NCBI GenBank assembly: GCA_963791995.1 | Contig: CAWBUQ010000004.1 | Span: forward strand, 1 to 64,000 | Source: Bog-473 sp963791995 | Lineage (GTDB): Bacteria; Actinomycetota; Acidimicrobiia; Acidimicrobiales; RAAP-2 | Length of the DNA stretch: 64,000 nucleotides | Direction: 5' to 3' | In this document: piece after piece, positions 19,337 through 29,320 of the stretch | Layout: each line of letters begins with the position of its first letter | Position numbering within the stretch: position 1 is the first letter of the stretch | The notes under the pieces: generated by a model | Told to the model about the DNA's origin: nothing | Database searches by the model: none | What the model saw: only the letters and a program-made list of their open reading frames with translations | Made by a program: the position numbers and the translations under genes

Positions 19337-20233
19337 ATGCAGAACGAGACCGGTTGGACCGATGCACGCAGAGGGTGTTCGAATACCCGCGCCGTCTCGT
19401 CTGACGCGCCCGTAACCGAAACGCCCAAGGTAGGTGGCGGCCACATCAATGCGGGAGACCCTCTCCTCACGATCGAGCCCCGCATCGCGCGTGCCCTCTA
19501 CGGCCGGGGGTTTTCGGATGTGCCGCGCAGCGCCCACATCAATGCGGGAGACCCCCTCCTCTCCATCGAGAACCGGGCGCTCCACGCCCTGACGGTCCAG
19601 ACCTCGCCAGACGAGGAGCCTTGGGTCTCTTCCGTCCCTCCCATGTGGGACCCGCTCGAGACCCCGCCGGCCGCCCTCGGGGCTGCCCCGGTAAAGCCGC
19701 ATGCGGACTTCGTCCAAAGGGCGCCCGCCGCCCGCGCTCGAGCGCGGCGTCGCTGGAAGCTCGTCCCGCTCGTCGGCGCGGCGGCGGCGGCGGTCGTCCT
19801 CGGCGGCGGGACTGCCGTCGCCTTCCTCAGCAGTCCGAGCGCCCATGGCAGCGGCAACAGCGCGCCACTCATCGCCGGGGGAGCGGTCAGTGTCGGGGTC
19901 ACCGCGACCACGGGGACCGACGACCTGTTGCCGGGGACCACCGCGGCGGCGTACTTCACGTTGCATAACGCGACTACTGCAAGCGCAACCTTCGACACGG
20001 TTGCCGCGGGCGCCACCGTCGTCTCCGACAACACCAGCCTGTGCGGGAACGCCTACGTCAGGATTGCGCCGTCCCTGCCCGACACGCTCCCGACGCCGGT
20101 GACGGTGGGTGCGGGTGACACGAGCGGGACCCAGTCGGTCCCCGGGCTCGTCGCACTCGCCGCGGATGCGCCGAGCACGTGCCAGGGCGTGATGTTCACC
20201 GTGACGCTCAGTCTGTCCGGAGAGTCCTCGTGA
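19337..20233 (+). CDS. exported protein with internal repeat and TasA-like leader
   Basis: The product is about 298 residues from ATG 19337; an earlier GTG at 19289 lies inside a hairpin and is not favoured. A long N-terminal cytoplasmic part contains two copies of HINAGDPLL(T/S)IE about 31 residues apart. A basic stretch (RARARRRWK) then leads into the hydrophobic segment LVPLVGAAAAAVVLGGGTAVAF. The exported part has the order SVGVTATTG, LLPGTTAAAYFTLHN, ATFDTV, very like TasA/camelysin (CalY) beta-sandwich proteins, and a cysteine pair (SLCGN, STCQG). The gene ends in GTGA, overlapping the next start. A cytoplasmic extension of this length is unusual for a simple leader. Confidence 0.6.
   Translation: MQNETGWTDARRGCSNTRAVSSDAPVTETPKVGGGHINAGDPLLTIEPRIARALYGRGFSDVPRSAHINAGDPLLSIENRALHALTVQTSPDEEPWVSSVPPMWDPLETPPAALGAAPVKPHADFVQRAPAARARARRRWKLVPLVGAAAAAVVLGGGTAVAFLSSPSAHGSGNSAPLIAGGAVSVGVTATTGTDDLLPGTTAAAYFTLHNATTASATFDTVAAGATVVSDNTSLCGNAYVRIAPSLPDTLPTPVTVGAGDTSGTQSVPGLVALAADAPSTCQGVMFTVTLSLSGESS
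19441..19571 (+). repeat. duplicated HINAGDPLL coding unit
   Basis: The coding stretch beginning CCACATCAATGCGGGAGACC occurs at 19441 and again at about 19534, 93 bases apart, almost identical in DNA. It encodes HINAGDPLL followed by T or S and IE. The in-frame spacing of 31 codons and DNA-level identity point to a recent tandem duplication or a selected repeated peptide motif. Confidence 0.8.
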
Positions 20234-21699
20234 GCCGGGGTCGCCACATCCGCGTCGGTCCCGGACAGTGGCGCGTGCGCCGTCTCCGCAGTCCGATCGT
20301 CCTCCTCGTGTGCGGGATCGCCGTCGCATTGGGTTCGGCGGCCTACGCCTACACCACGGCCTCGGGGAATGGGACGGGGCAGGCGCAGGCCGTGACGCTG
20401 CACACGCCAGGTGCGGGCAGCGCGTCCCAGCCGACGGCGACGACCATCTCGCTCAGCTGGGGACCCTCGCCGGCCTTGCCGGCCAATGCCGGCTACATGG
20501 TCTTGCGGAGCACGTCGTCGGGCGGCCCGTACGCCAAGGTCTCGAGCGGGACGTGCTCGCAGAACACGACGGTGGTGTCACAGGCGACGTCGTGCACCGA
20601 CACGGGCCTCACCGCAGGAACGACCTATTACTACGAGGTCGAGGCGGCCTACTACAACGTCAGCACGCTGTGGGTGAGCACGCCGGACGCCCAGTTCTCG
20701 GGCACCACCAGCGCCGCTCCGGCGACGTCAGGGACGCCCGGTTCGGCGGGATCCAGCAACGGCGCCGCGGCCCTCACCAGCGCAAGCTCGACGACGTTCG
20801 TCGTGGGCACCGCCGGCAGCTTCCAGGTGACGGCGTCGGGCAGCGCGGCGTCCACCTTCACCGATGCAGCCTTCAGTGGCTGCACGCCCGCCACCTTGCC
20901 ACCGGGCATCACGTTCTCCCCCACCGGCCTCCTCTCCGGCACGCCCGTCGCCTCCTCGGTCGGGACCTACGCGGTCTGCATCAACGCGGCCAACGGCGTC
21001 GCCCCCAATGCCACGCAGCCCTTCACGCTCACGATTGCCAGCGGGACGCTCGCCTTCAGCTCTCCGGCCGTCGCTGGTGCCGCGTCCAGCACCCCGAACC
21101 TCGGGCCGATCACCGTGCGGCGCCAGACGGGCTCGGGGACCCCGATCACGACAGGGGGCGCGCTGGCGGTGATTGTGGGCGGCACACCGAGCGGTGTGAC
21201 CTTCGGGTCGGCGCCGTTCAGCGCGGCTCCGGTGACGAGCGTCACCATTCCGAGCGGCGCGAGCAGCGCGACGTTCTGGGTGGGTTCGACCAGCCCCGGG
21301 AGTCCGACCGTGACGGCGGTCGCCGGAGGCTACGCGCCCGCCACGCAGGTCGAGACGATCACGACCGCCCCGGCGGGACTGGGCGTGGTGCTCGGCACCG
21401 GGAGCACGGGCAGCCCGGTCCTCTCGTGCGGAACGCCGGGCGCGAGCGACAGTTGCAACGTGACCGGCGTCGGGAGTGCGGGCAGCGTGGTCCTCTCCGT
21501 CCGCTTCGTGGATTCCGGCGGGGCCTCAGCCGTGTACAGCGCCACCCAGGCATCGACCATCACAGAGGCCGGTCAGAGCTCGAGCAATGTGACGATCGGC
21601 GCCGATGCGAGTTCGAGCCCCGCAACGGTCACCGCCTCGCTCGGGACCTCGACGTTGACCTTCGGTCCGTACGCACTGACCCTCGACGTCAGTTCGTGA
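20230..21699 (+). CDS. exported protein with Fn3-like and putative Ig domains
   Basis: The 489-residue product starts at GTG 20230, sharing GTGA with the stop of the upstream gene, so the two are translationally coupled. A basic start and the segment SPIVLLVCGIAVALGSAAYAY form the leader. A fibronectin type III-like domain follows (TISLSWGPSP, YMVLRSTSSGGPY, LTAGTTYYYEVEAAY). Next comes a putative Ig (He_PIG-like) domain ending LPPGITFSPTGLLSGTPVASSVGTY, and then two beta-rich Ser/Thr/Gly segments. Such modules mediate cell-surface or extracellular matrix contacts. It completes the three-gene exported-protein operon and could be the large surface or anchor component; that role is inferred. 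Confidence 0.7.
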   Translation: MSRGRHIRVGPGQWRVRRLRSPIVLLVCGIAVALGSAAYAYTTASGNGTGQAQAVTLHTPGAGSASQPTATTISLSWGPSPALPANAGYMVLRSTSSGGPYAKVSSGTCSQNTTVVSQATSCTDTGLTAGTTYYYEVEAAYYNVSTLWVSTPDAQFSGTTSAAPATSGTPGSAGSSNGAAALTSASSTTFVVGTAGSFQVTASGSAASTFTDAAFSGCTPATLPPGITFSPTGLLSGTPVASSVGTYAVCINAANGVAPNATQPFTLTIASGTLAFSSPAVAGAASSTPNLGPITVRRQTGSGTPITTGGALAVIVGGTPSGVTFGSAPFSAAPVTSVTIPSGASSATFWVGSTSPGSPTVTAVAGGYAPATQVETITTAPAGLGVVLGTGSTGSPVLSCGTPGASDSCNVTGVGSAGSVVLSVRFVDSGGASAVYSATQASTITEAGQSSSNVTIGADASSSPATVTASLGTSTLTFGPYALTLDVSS

Positions 21700-21730
21700 C
21701 GCCGGCGAGCCGGGCGCTCGGGCGCTCGGG

Positions 21731-22654
21731 TCAGCGTTTTGTGACCGACTTGTACTGGGCGACGTAGAGCTTGCCGATCAGGTTGTAGCCGGGTGTCTTG
21801 GCGTGGATGTTCCCCTGGGCGCAGAACCAGGTGAGCGAGCAGACGCTGGCCACCGGGACCGGGATGGACCCGTAGGCCTGGGTGTTCACCGTCTTGGTCA
21901 GCGAGCCGTAGGCGCCCGTCGCCTTGGTCACGTCGATCAGCGAGCCCTGCGCCGACTGGTAGGCCTTGGCGAGCGCCGGGTTGATCAAGGACTTGAAGGC
22001 GACCACCGACAGCTTGGCCAGGCTGACGGTCGCCGGCGCCGCCGGGTTCTTCGGGTAGACGTAGCTGCCGAGGATCACGTCGGGGTAGGTCGACCCGATG
22101 ATCGGGACCTTCGGGCCGGCCGCCGCGCGCAGGTCGCCGGCCAGTGTCGTGACGTTGGTGGTGATGCCCGTCACCGCCGTGCTCACGCAGCTGATCGGGT
22201 TGGCCTGCGCCGCGCACGCCGTCACGTCGTTGCCCCCGATGGAGACAGTGATCAGCCCGATATGACCCTTGTGGGCGGTGATGAATGCGTCGGCGGCGGC
22301 GATCTGGGTGGTGGTCGGGTAGGTCTGGCCGCCGACCGTGTGCGGCAGGACGTCGGGGCAGCCAATGGAGTTGATGATGGAGGACGTCGTCGCCCCGCCG
22401 CAGCCGAAGTTCACCAGCGTCAGGCCGGTGTGCTTGGCGATGTACACCGTGTAGCCCGGCGTGGAGCCGAGGTTGGGTTGGTAGCCGACCGAGTATGAAT
22501 CCCCGAGGGAGACGTAGTAGGTGGGCTGGCGCTGCTGTGACCGCTGCGAGGCGGCCTGCGCCGCCGGCGACGTGACCGCCAGCACGCTCCCGACCGCTGC
22601 TGCGAGCACACTCGTCACGAGGAACCATTTTCGCACCGCCCTATGGTGCCTCAC
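21731..22654 (-). CDS. secreted SGNH/GDSL hydrolase (lipase/esterase)
   Basis: The 307-residue protein has a signal peptide (residues about 8-35, WFLVTSVLAAAVGSVLAVTS, ending in an AQAA cleavage site). The SGNH blocks follow: catalytic serine in VSLGDSYSVG, glycine block around FGCGGATT, asparagine block SIGGNDVTAC, and the C-terminal histidine in GNIHAKTPGYNLIG. In the usual dyad an aspartate stands three residues before that histidine; here the local segment reads GNIH, so the acid partner is less certain. Cysteines suggest disulfides, as in Streptomyces-type secreted lipases. It probably cleaves lipid or polysaccharide ester bonds outside the cell. It is convergent with the exported-protein operon. 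Confidence 0.88.
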   Translation of the reverse strand: MRHHRAVRKWFLVTSVLAAAVGSVLAVTSPAAQAASQRSQQRQPTYYVSLGDSYSVGYQPNLGSTPGYTVYIAKHTGLTLVNFGCGGATTSSIINSIGCPDVLPHTVGGQTYPTTTQIAAADAFITAHKGHIGLITVSIGGNDVTACAAQANPISCVSTAVTGITTNVTTLAGDLRAAAGPKVPIIGSTYPDVILGSYVYPKNPAAPATVSLAKLSVVAFKSLINPALAKAYQSAQGSLIDVTKATGAYGSLTKTVNTQAYGSIPVPVASVCSLTWFCAQGNIHAKTPGYNLIGKLYVAQYKSVTKR

Positions 22655-22692
22655 GCGGACGCCGTACGACGGTCACGCCCCACGAGTGCCGA

Positions 22693-23865
22693 TTACTCCC
22701 CGGCGATCCACCTCTGCATGAACTCGTCGAAGAGCGGCACGGTGAAGGCGATCTCGCCACGCCTGGGGACGTAGCACATCGCTCGCTTGATCAGACGCTC
22801 CCGCACCGGGCTGAGCGAGCCGGCCGACGTCCCGAGAGACCGGGCGACATCGGCGGTACGCACGGGCCCGGCCCCGAGGCGGGCCATGGCGCGCATGTAC
22901 ACGCGCTCACCGGGCGTCGACCCTGCAGCCCGGACGGAGAAGAAGCTGTCGTCGAGCTTGGCCATCGAGAGCGCGACGGACCGGTCGAAGTCGTCGAGCG
23001 TGATCAGGTTCGGCCCATCGGCCACGTCCCACGCATGCTTGCCGAACTCCTGCAGGAAGTACGGATAGCACCGGGTCAATTCGAGTGCTCGTGCGATCGC
23101 TTTGTCTTCCCACACCACGTTCTCCGAGCGCGCCGGAGTCTGGAGTGCGTCCGCCGCCTGCGCTTCGGTGAGCATTCCCATTCTCGAGAGGACGAACATC
23201 CGCTCGGCATAGGTCTTGGCCTTCCCGGTCAGCGCGGCGAGTGTCGGGAGCCCCGCCCCCGAGATCGTGATGGGGAGGCGTTCCTGCGTGGCGCGGTGCA
23301 GTCCCACGAGCAAGGCGGTCAGTGTCGACTGGTCCACGTAGTGCAGCTCGTCGATCGCCAGGAGGATCCCGGTGTCGTTGGCTCTGGCGATTTCGCCGAC
23401 TTCGACGAAGAGCCCGGCCAGGTCGGCACCGAGCTCACCCGAGTCGGCCGGCCCGAAGACAGCATCGACATCGATGCTCAGCTCCGGGCCGTCAGGGATC
23501 CGGATACTGAACGCCTTGAGCACGCCGAGCGCCCGCCGCACGGCATCGCCGAGACGCCGCTTGGCGTCCATTGCGAGGAGCACGCGCCGCAATGCCGCGG
23601 CGATCGCCGGCGCAAGCGTGCCGTCCTCGTTGACCTCGATGTATTCGTGGAAGTAGCCGCGGCCTTCGGCGAGATCCTCGAACTCGTTGAGCAGGACCGT
23701 CTTGCCCGTCCCGCGCAGCCCGGTGAGGAGCTGGCTCTGTGAGTTGGTCCCACGGAGGAGGCGCTGGAGGGTGACGTCCATCGCCTCGATCTCTCCATCG
23801 CGCCCGACGAGCGCCGGGGGCCGCGTTCCGGCCCCGGGGTTGTATGGATTGCGCACTGGGTCCAT
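22693..23865 (-). CDS. AAA ATPase with C-terminal winged helix
   Basis: The 390-residue protein has a Walker A motif (LRGTGKTVLL, about residues 50-59) and Walker B (GILLAIDELHY), followed by the sensor-like segment LPITISGAGLP. A winged-helix domain (GPVRTADVARSLGTSAGSLSPVRERLIKRAMCYVPRRGEIAFTVPLF in pieces) closes the protein. The family resembles archaeal-type/Orc-like single-domain ATPases that often accompany DNA transactions or toxin-like systems; the role here is unknown. The start at 23865 is chosen since a TATAAT element and a palindrome lie 32-60 bases upstream, inside an alternative longer reading frame that starts at 23937. No partner gene is adjacent. Confidence 0.8.
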   Translation of the reverse strand: MDPVRNPYNPGAGTRPPALVGRDGEIEAMDVTLQRLLRGTNSQSQLLTGLRGTGKTVLLNEFEDLAEGRGYFHEYIEVNEDGTLAPAIAAALRRVLLAMDAKRRLGDAVRRALGVLKAFSIRIPDGPELSIDVDAVFGPADSGELGADLAGLFVEVGEIARANDTGILLAIDELHYVDQSTLTALLVGLHRATQERLPITISGAGLPTLAALTGKAKTYAERMFVLSRMGMLTEAQAADALQTPARSENVVWEDKAIARALELTRCYPYFLQEFGKHAWDVADGPNLITLDDFDRSVALSMAKLDDSFFSVRAAGSTPGERVYMRAMARLGAGPVRTADVARSLGTSAGSLSPVRERLIKRAMCYVPRRGEIAFTVPLFDEFMQRWIAGE

Positions 23866-23896
23866 CGCCGAGACCCCTTCTGTCGGTCTCTCACGA

Positions 23897-23924
23897 ATTA
23901 TAGGACAATCTAGCGAAATCGCTA
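23897..23924 (-). promoter_or_regulatory. promoter with palindromic operator before the ATPase gene
   Basis: On the minus strand a perfect TATAAT -10 element lies at 23902-23897, about 32 bases before the chosen ATG. The perfect palindrome TAGCGA-TT-TCGCTA (23924-23911) sits nine bases upstream of it, within the -10/-35 spacer. No good -35 hexamer is visible. The site is well placed for repression, possibly autoregulation through the winged helix of the ATPase. Confidence 0.6.
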
Positions 23925-24042
23925 TAAAACGGGTCAAGGCGGAAGCTCTCTAGGAAATGGCATAGAAGGCTCTACTATTTCAGAAGACTTCCCAACGCAC
24001 CTGGTCAGGCGCATCGCCGACCTCACTGGCGGTGAGCGGCCG

Positions 24043-26673
24043 TCAGCCCCCCGGCTGCTGGGGATGCCCGTACTGCTCGGTGAGCTGCTCGCGCTGGTCG
24101 TCGGTCAAGAGCAACAAGCGGGTCTGCTCGGCGTCCATGGGCCGGCCGAGCTGGTAGCCCTGCGCCAGCCGGCACCCGAGCGCCCGGAGGCTCGCTTCTT
24201 GCGAGGGCTTCTCGACGCCCTCGGCGATGGTGTCGAAGCCGAGGGTGCGCGCCAGCTGGATCATGGCCGCCGCCATGCTCCGCGTGTCGTCGCGCGTCCC
24301 GAGCGCTTGGACGAATGACTTGTCGATCTTGACGATGTCGATCTGCAGCCGGTCGAGGTGGGCCAGCGAGGAGAACCCCGTGCCGAAGTCGTCGAGCGCG
24401 ATGCGGATCCCGAGCTCGCGCAACGTCGCCAGGTTGCGCACGATCGCCTCGCTCTCGGTGAGCACCTCGCTCTCGGTGATCTCGAGGATCAGCGACGACG
24501 GGTCGAAGCCCGACTCGGCCACCTCGGCCGCGATGAAGTCGGCCAGGCCTGGCTCGAACAGCCGGCCCGCCGAGACGTTGACACTCATGGCGAACCCGGG
24601 GCCACCGAGCCCGTCGTCGCGCCACTCGTGGGCCTGACGGCACGCCACGCGCAGCACGAAGGTGTCGATCTCGCCGACGAGACCCATCTCCTCGGCGATG
24701 GACACGAACAGCCGGGGGTCGACCAGGCCGCCGCGCGGGTGGTGCCAGCGCACCAGCGCCTCAAACCCGACGACGGCGTGTGTCCGCAGGTCGTACATCG
24801 GTTGGTAGTGCGCGACGAGGTTCCCGCCCAGGATGGCCGAGCGCAGCTCGTCCTCGAGCTCGATGCGGGCCAGGACCAGCGCGTGCATCTCGTCGCGGTA
24901 GACCTCGTAGCGGTTCTTGCCGGCCTCCTTGGCCTTGTACATGGCGATGTCCGCGTTGCGCAGCAGCTGCTCGGTGGTGATGTTCTCGACGTCGAAGGCG
25001 ATGCCGATGCTGCCGGCCGGGCTCACCGCCTTGGAGCCGAGGAGCACGAGCTGTCGCAGTTCGCGCAGGACGCGCTCGGCCAATTCGGTGATGTCGTCGC
25101 GCGACTGCACGTCCTCAATCAGCACGGCGAACTCGTCGCCGCCCAACCGGGCCGCCGTGTCGAGGGGCCGGAGCGACTCGACCAGGGTCGACGCCACCCG
25201 CTTCAACAGGACGTCGCCCTCGGTGTGCCCGAGGCTGTCGTTGACGGTCTTGAAGTCGTCGAGGTCGATGAAGAGGACGGCCAGGTTCGAACCCGTCTGC
25301 TGCTTGCGGGCCAGGGCGTGCTCCAGGCGGTCCTGGAAGAGCGCCTTGTTGGCCAGCCCGGTCAGCGGGTCGTGGAAAGCCCGGTACTCGAGTTCGTCTT
25401 CGAGGCGAGTGCGGTCGGTGGCATCGCGGAAGCTCCAGACCCGGCCGACGATCTCGCCGTCGACGCGCTGGGCCTTGGAGTAGAGCTCGACGACGCGTCC
25501 GTCTAAGAACTCGAGGCTGTCGAAGGTGTCCATCTCGGGGTTTTCCGTGAGCTCGTTCCACGAGGTCATGAACGCCTGGGGGTTGGCCAGCTGTTCGAGC
25601 ACGAAGTACAGCTTCGTGGCCTTGTCCCCCGGCGAGGCGACTCTCTCGGGGATATGGAAGATCTCCGAGAACCGGCCGTTGTAGCCGGTGATCACCCCGT
25701 CGTTGTCCACCACCAAGATGCCGTCGGCGGTGGAGTCGAGGGTCGCCGTCACCAGCGAGAGGGCCTGGCCGAGCTCGTGCTCGGTGGTCACCTGCACGGT
25801 GGCGTCGTGGGCCGAAATGACGAACCCCTCCACCGTGGGGTCGTCGAGCAGGTCCACGATGCTGAGCTCGAAGGGCACGGTCTCGGTCCCGTCGTGGCGC
25901 AGCAGGGCGATGCGGACACTGACCGGGTGGGCCGACGACGCGCCGTGCGAGGCTGCCGTGAGCGCACCGGCGAGCTTGCTGCGGTCGGCAGGATCGACGA
26001 TGTCGAGCAGAGGACGCTGCTCGAGCAACTCGGGATCGTGCCCGAGCAGGCGCGTGATGGCGCCCGACACCGACTCGAGGGTGCCGACCGAGGAGACCAG
26101 CATGATGACGGAGCCTGCGTTGTGCACCAGCGAGCGGAAGCGCGCCTCGCGCCCCGTTGCCAGCTCGAAGCGGCGGCGATCGGTCAGGTCGCGCAAGGCC
26201 AGCAGGACGACGCGCTGGCCGAACCATTGGACAGGCGTGCCCACGAGTTCGACCAGGCGCCACCCGCTCGCCGCCTTGATCCGGAGCTCAATCGGGGAGC
26301 CGACCTCCTTGTCCTGAATACTGGACAAGGACCGCAGTGTCAGCTCGTGGTCGTCGGGATGGACGAGGTCGAAGCCGGACCGGCCCACCACGTCGTCCAA
26401 CGACCTCCCGAATGTCCGCTCGGCGGACCGGTTCCCCCACACAATGGTGCCCTCCCCGTCGACCATGACGATCGCGTCGGGGAGGTTCAAGAATGCATCG
26501 GCCACTTGGCCGGTCGTGTCGGTCCGAAGGTCGGGGGTGCCGGGAATACCAGACGACACGCCGGCGGAGTCCTCCGCCGGTGGCGTCGGCGTCTCGGGCT
26601 CGTTCGCAGCGATGCGCGCCAAGCGTCGGCGCGATCGCAAACCGCTGCCATTGCGCGGGACTGATTCCGGCAC
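24043..26673 (-). CDS. PAS-GGDEF-EAL cyclic-di-GMP protein
   Basis: The 876-residue soluble protein has PAS-type sensor domains at roughly residues 45-160, 170-290 and 300-420. A diguanylate cyclase domain follows with intact GGDEF (RLGGDEFAV near residue 510) and an RxxD inhibitory site (RPLD) five residues before it. A phosphodiesterase domain follows with FEALVRW near residue 638, ExTE (LEITESE), DDFGTGFSSL and KIDKSFV. All the main catalytic residues of both domains appear conserved. It can therefore in principle make and degrade c-di-GMP, with the balance set by the PAS signals. No membrane segment is seen. It is a single gene on the minus strand. Confidence 0.93.
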   Translation of the reverse strand: MPESVPRNGSGLRSRRRLARIAANEPETPTPPAEDSAGVSSGIPGTPDLRTDTTGQVADAFLNLPDAIVMVDGEGTIVWGNRSAERTFGRSLDDVVGRSGFDLVHPDDHELTLRSLSSIQDKEVGSPIELRIKAASGWRLVELVGTPVQWFGQRVVLLALRDLTDRRRFELATGREARFRSLVHNAGSVIMLVSSVGTLESVSGAITRLLGHDPELLEQRPLLDIVDPADRSKLAGALTAASHGASSAHPVSVRIALLRHDGTETVPFELSIVDLLDDPTVEGFVISAHDATVQVTTEHELGQALSLVTATLDSTADGILVVDNDGVITGYNGRFSEIFHIPERVASPGDKATKLYFVLEQLANPQAFMTSWNELTENPEMDTFDSLEFLDGRVVELYSKAQRVDGEIVGRVWSFRDATDRTRLEDELEYRAFHDPLTGLANKALFQDRLEHALARKQQTGSNLAVLFIDLDDFKTVNDSLGHTEGDVLLKRVASTLVESLRPLDTAARLGGDEFAVLIEDVQSRDDITELAERVLRELRQLVLLGSKAVSPAGSIGIAFDVENITTEQLLRNADIAMYKAKEAGKNRYEVYRDEMHALVLARIELEDELRSAILGGNLVAHYQPMYDLRTHAVVGFEALVRWHHPRGGLVDPRLFVSIAEEMGLVGEIDTFVLRVACRQAHEWRDDGLGGPGFAMSVNVSAGRLFEPGLADFIAAEVAESGFDPSSLILEITESEVLTESEAIVRNLATLRELGIRIALDDFGTGFSSLAHLDRLQIDIVKIDKSFVQALGTRDDTRSMAAAMIQLARTLGFDTIAEGVEKPSQEASLRALGCRLAQGYQLGRPMDAEQTRLLLLTDDQREQLTEQYGHPQQPGG

Positions 26674-26988
26674 GACTCTGCTCCCCCTCCTACCGCCGTT
26701 TCACGTTAGTAACCTGTGTCGGCCGATCCCGCCCGGAGATCGGTTGCCATCCGGTTGCACCGCTCCGGACGCACAACAGACCAGGCCGACGTTGTTCCTC
26801 TCTGCTTTCGACATCGAGGGCGTGCGTGCTGAGCCCCGATCGCCCGGCGTTGATGCATTTGGACGCCCGCCCCGCCGTGCCGCGGCCCGGCGGGACCCGG
26901 GGGGGCCGGCTCCTCCCGCCGGGCCGGACCCGCTCGTCGCCCAGGCAAACCCCCTGGCAGCGCCGCGAACTGCTCGTATGCTCGTGCG

Positions 26989-27879
<891 letters not shown>

Positions 27880-29205
27880 TCAGGGCGTGCGGTCGGATTC
27901 GGGGTTGGGATCGGGTTCGCCGAGGGGACGGCGCATCGTGCGCACGGCACGCGTCGCGATCGGCGGCGCGGGGTGGCTGTGTTCGGGCCGCTCGGGGTGC
28001 AGCCGGCTGGCGTAGGCGCCGTAGCGGGCGGCCAGCGGCGAGGCGGTCATCCCGTGGAGAAGGACGCTGAGCACGATCGTGAGCGTCAGGGCGGCCAGGA
28101 TCACCTTTGACGCGGACGGTTCGAGGGCGTCGACGGCGATGAGCCCGAAGACGATGGAGGCGAGCCCGCGGGGTCCGAACCACCCGATGAAGGCCACGGT
28201 GACGCGGTCGAGGCCCGACCCGGCCAGTGACAGCGCGACGGGGAGCATGCGGACGGCGGTGAGCGCGAGGACGGCGAAGACCACGTCGCGCCAGCCCAGG
28301 TCCTCGAGCCCGGGCACCAACATGACGGCACCGAAGGCGAACCACACCAGCAGGGACAGCAACGTCCCCGACTGCTCCGTGAAGTGCAGGGCAGCCTCGT
28401 CCTCGTGGTGGTCGATCGCTCCGAAGGTCATGCCGCCGACGAACGCGGCGATGAAGCCGTTCGTCCCGGCGACATCGGCGGTGGCGTAGGCGAAGAGCGC
28501 CAGGGCCAGTATGGCCAGGGGCCGGATGGCGACCGAGCTCCAGCCGCGCCGACGCGAGACGCCGAGGAGCAGTGCGCCAACGAGCCCGACGCCGACGCCG
28601 ATGGCGGCCCCGCCGACGAGCTCGATGAGCGCGCTGGTGAGGTGGGTGCCGCTGACCGCCTCCGCCGTCAACGCGCCGGCGATGAAGACGTTGACGAAGG
28701 GCGTGGCGATCCCGTCGTTGAGTCCGCTCTCGACGTTGAGGATCCGGCGCACGTTGGCGGGGACCCGCTCGTCCTCCATGATGGACGCGCCCAGGGCGGC
28801 GTCGGTCGGTGCCACGATCGCACCGGCTGCGGCGGCCACCCAGAGGCCGGCGCCGTGAAAGAGCAGTGCGGCCACGGCGAAGCCGGCGGCGATGGTGAGG
28901 GGCAGGCCGACGCCGAGGAGGCGGGCCGGGATGGTGGCATCGACGCGCAGGGCCCGCACGTTGACCCGGGACGCGTCGGAGAAGAGCACCAGGGCGAGTG
29001 TCACCTCCGCCAACGAGCGGATGGCCGACGAGTGCAGGGTGAAGTGGATGAACCCGGTCGGCCCGTGCGTCACCACGACCCCGAGGACCACGAACGCGAT
29101 CGGTGCGGAGACGTCCCAGCGCTCGAGGCGGGCCGAGACGAGGCCCCAGAGGAGGACGCACGCCGAAGTGACGGCGAGCGAGGCGAGGCCGAGGTCGTGG
29201 TTCAT
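27880..29205 (-). CDS. Na+/H+ antiporter, CPA1 family
   Basis: The protein of about 441 residues has 12-13 membrane helices of the cation:proton antiporter 1 family. Family marks are the AAAAGAIVAPTDAALGASI segment and RRILNVESGLNDGIATPFV, whose Asn-Asp pair carries the ion-binding aspartate, and the late IGWFGPRGLASIVFGLI segment. The C-terminal tail is short and hydrophilic, without a TrkA domain. ATG 29205 is favoured since GGAG lies 11 bases upstream; a GTG at 29217 is possible. It exchanges Na+ or K+ for H+ at the cytoplasmic membrane. It shares only a stop-to-stop junction with menB. Confidence 0.9.
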   Translation of the reverse strand: MNHDLGLASLAVTSACVLLWGLVSARLERWDVSAPIAFVVLGVVVTHGPTGFIHFTLHSSAIRSLAEVTLALVLFSDASRVNVRALRVDATIPARLLGVGLPLTIAAGFAVAALLFHGAGLWVAAAAGAIVAPTDAALGASIMEDERVPANVRRILNVESGLNDGIATPFVNVFIAGALTAEAVSGTHLTSALIELVGGAAIGVGVGLVGALLLGVSRRRGWSSVAIRPLAILALALFAYATADVAGTNGFIAAFVGGMTFGAIDHHEDEAALHFTEQSGTLLSLLVWFAFGAVMLVPGLEDLGWRDVVFAVLALTAVRMLPVALSLAGSGLDRVTVAFIGWFGPRGLASIVFGLIAVDALEPSASKVILAALTLTIVLSVLLHGMTASPLAARYGAYASRLHPERPEHSHPAPPIATRAVRTMRRPLGEPDPNPESDRTP

Positions 29206-29320
29206 GGTCAGGTGCACTCCGGGTTGCCGAACACGGATATCCCAGCATCCCTGCAGGTGGACAGGCTAGACATGGCGGGTCGGGGTACTCGCCGACCCGC
29301 ACGAAAAAGGAGCCAGACCC

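Noticed and set aside
27880..29205. Glutathione-regulated potassium efflux (KefB-type) system
   Set aside because: No TrkA-N or regulatory domain is attached and the Asn-Asp segment fits CPA1 antiporters.
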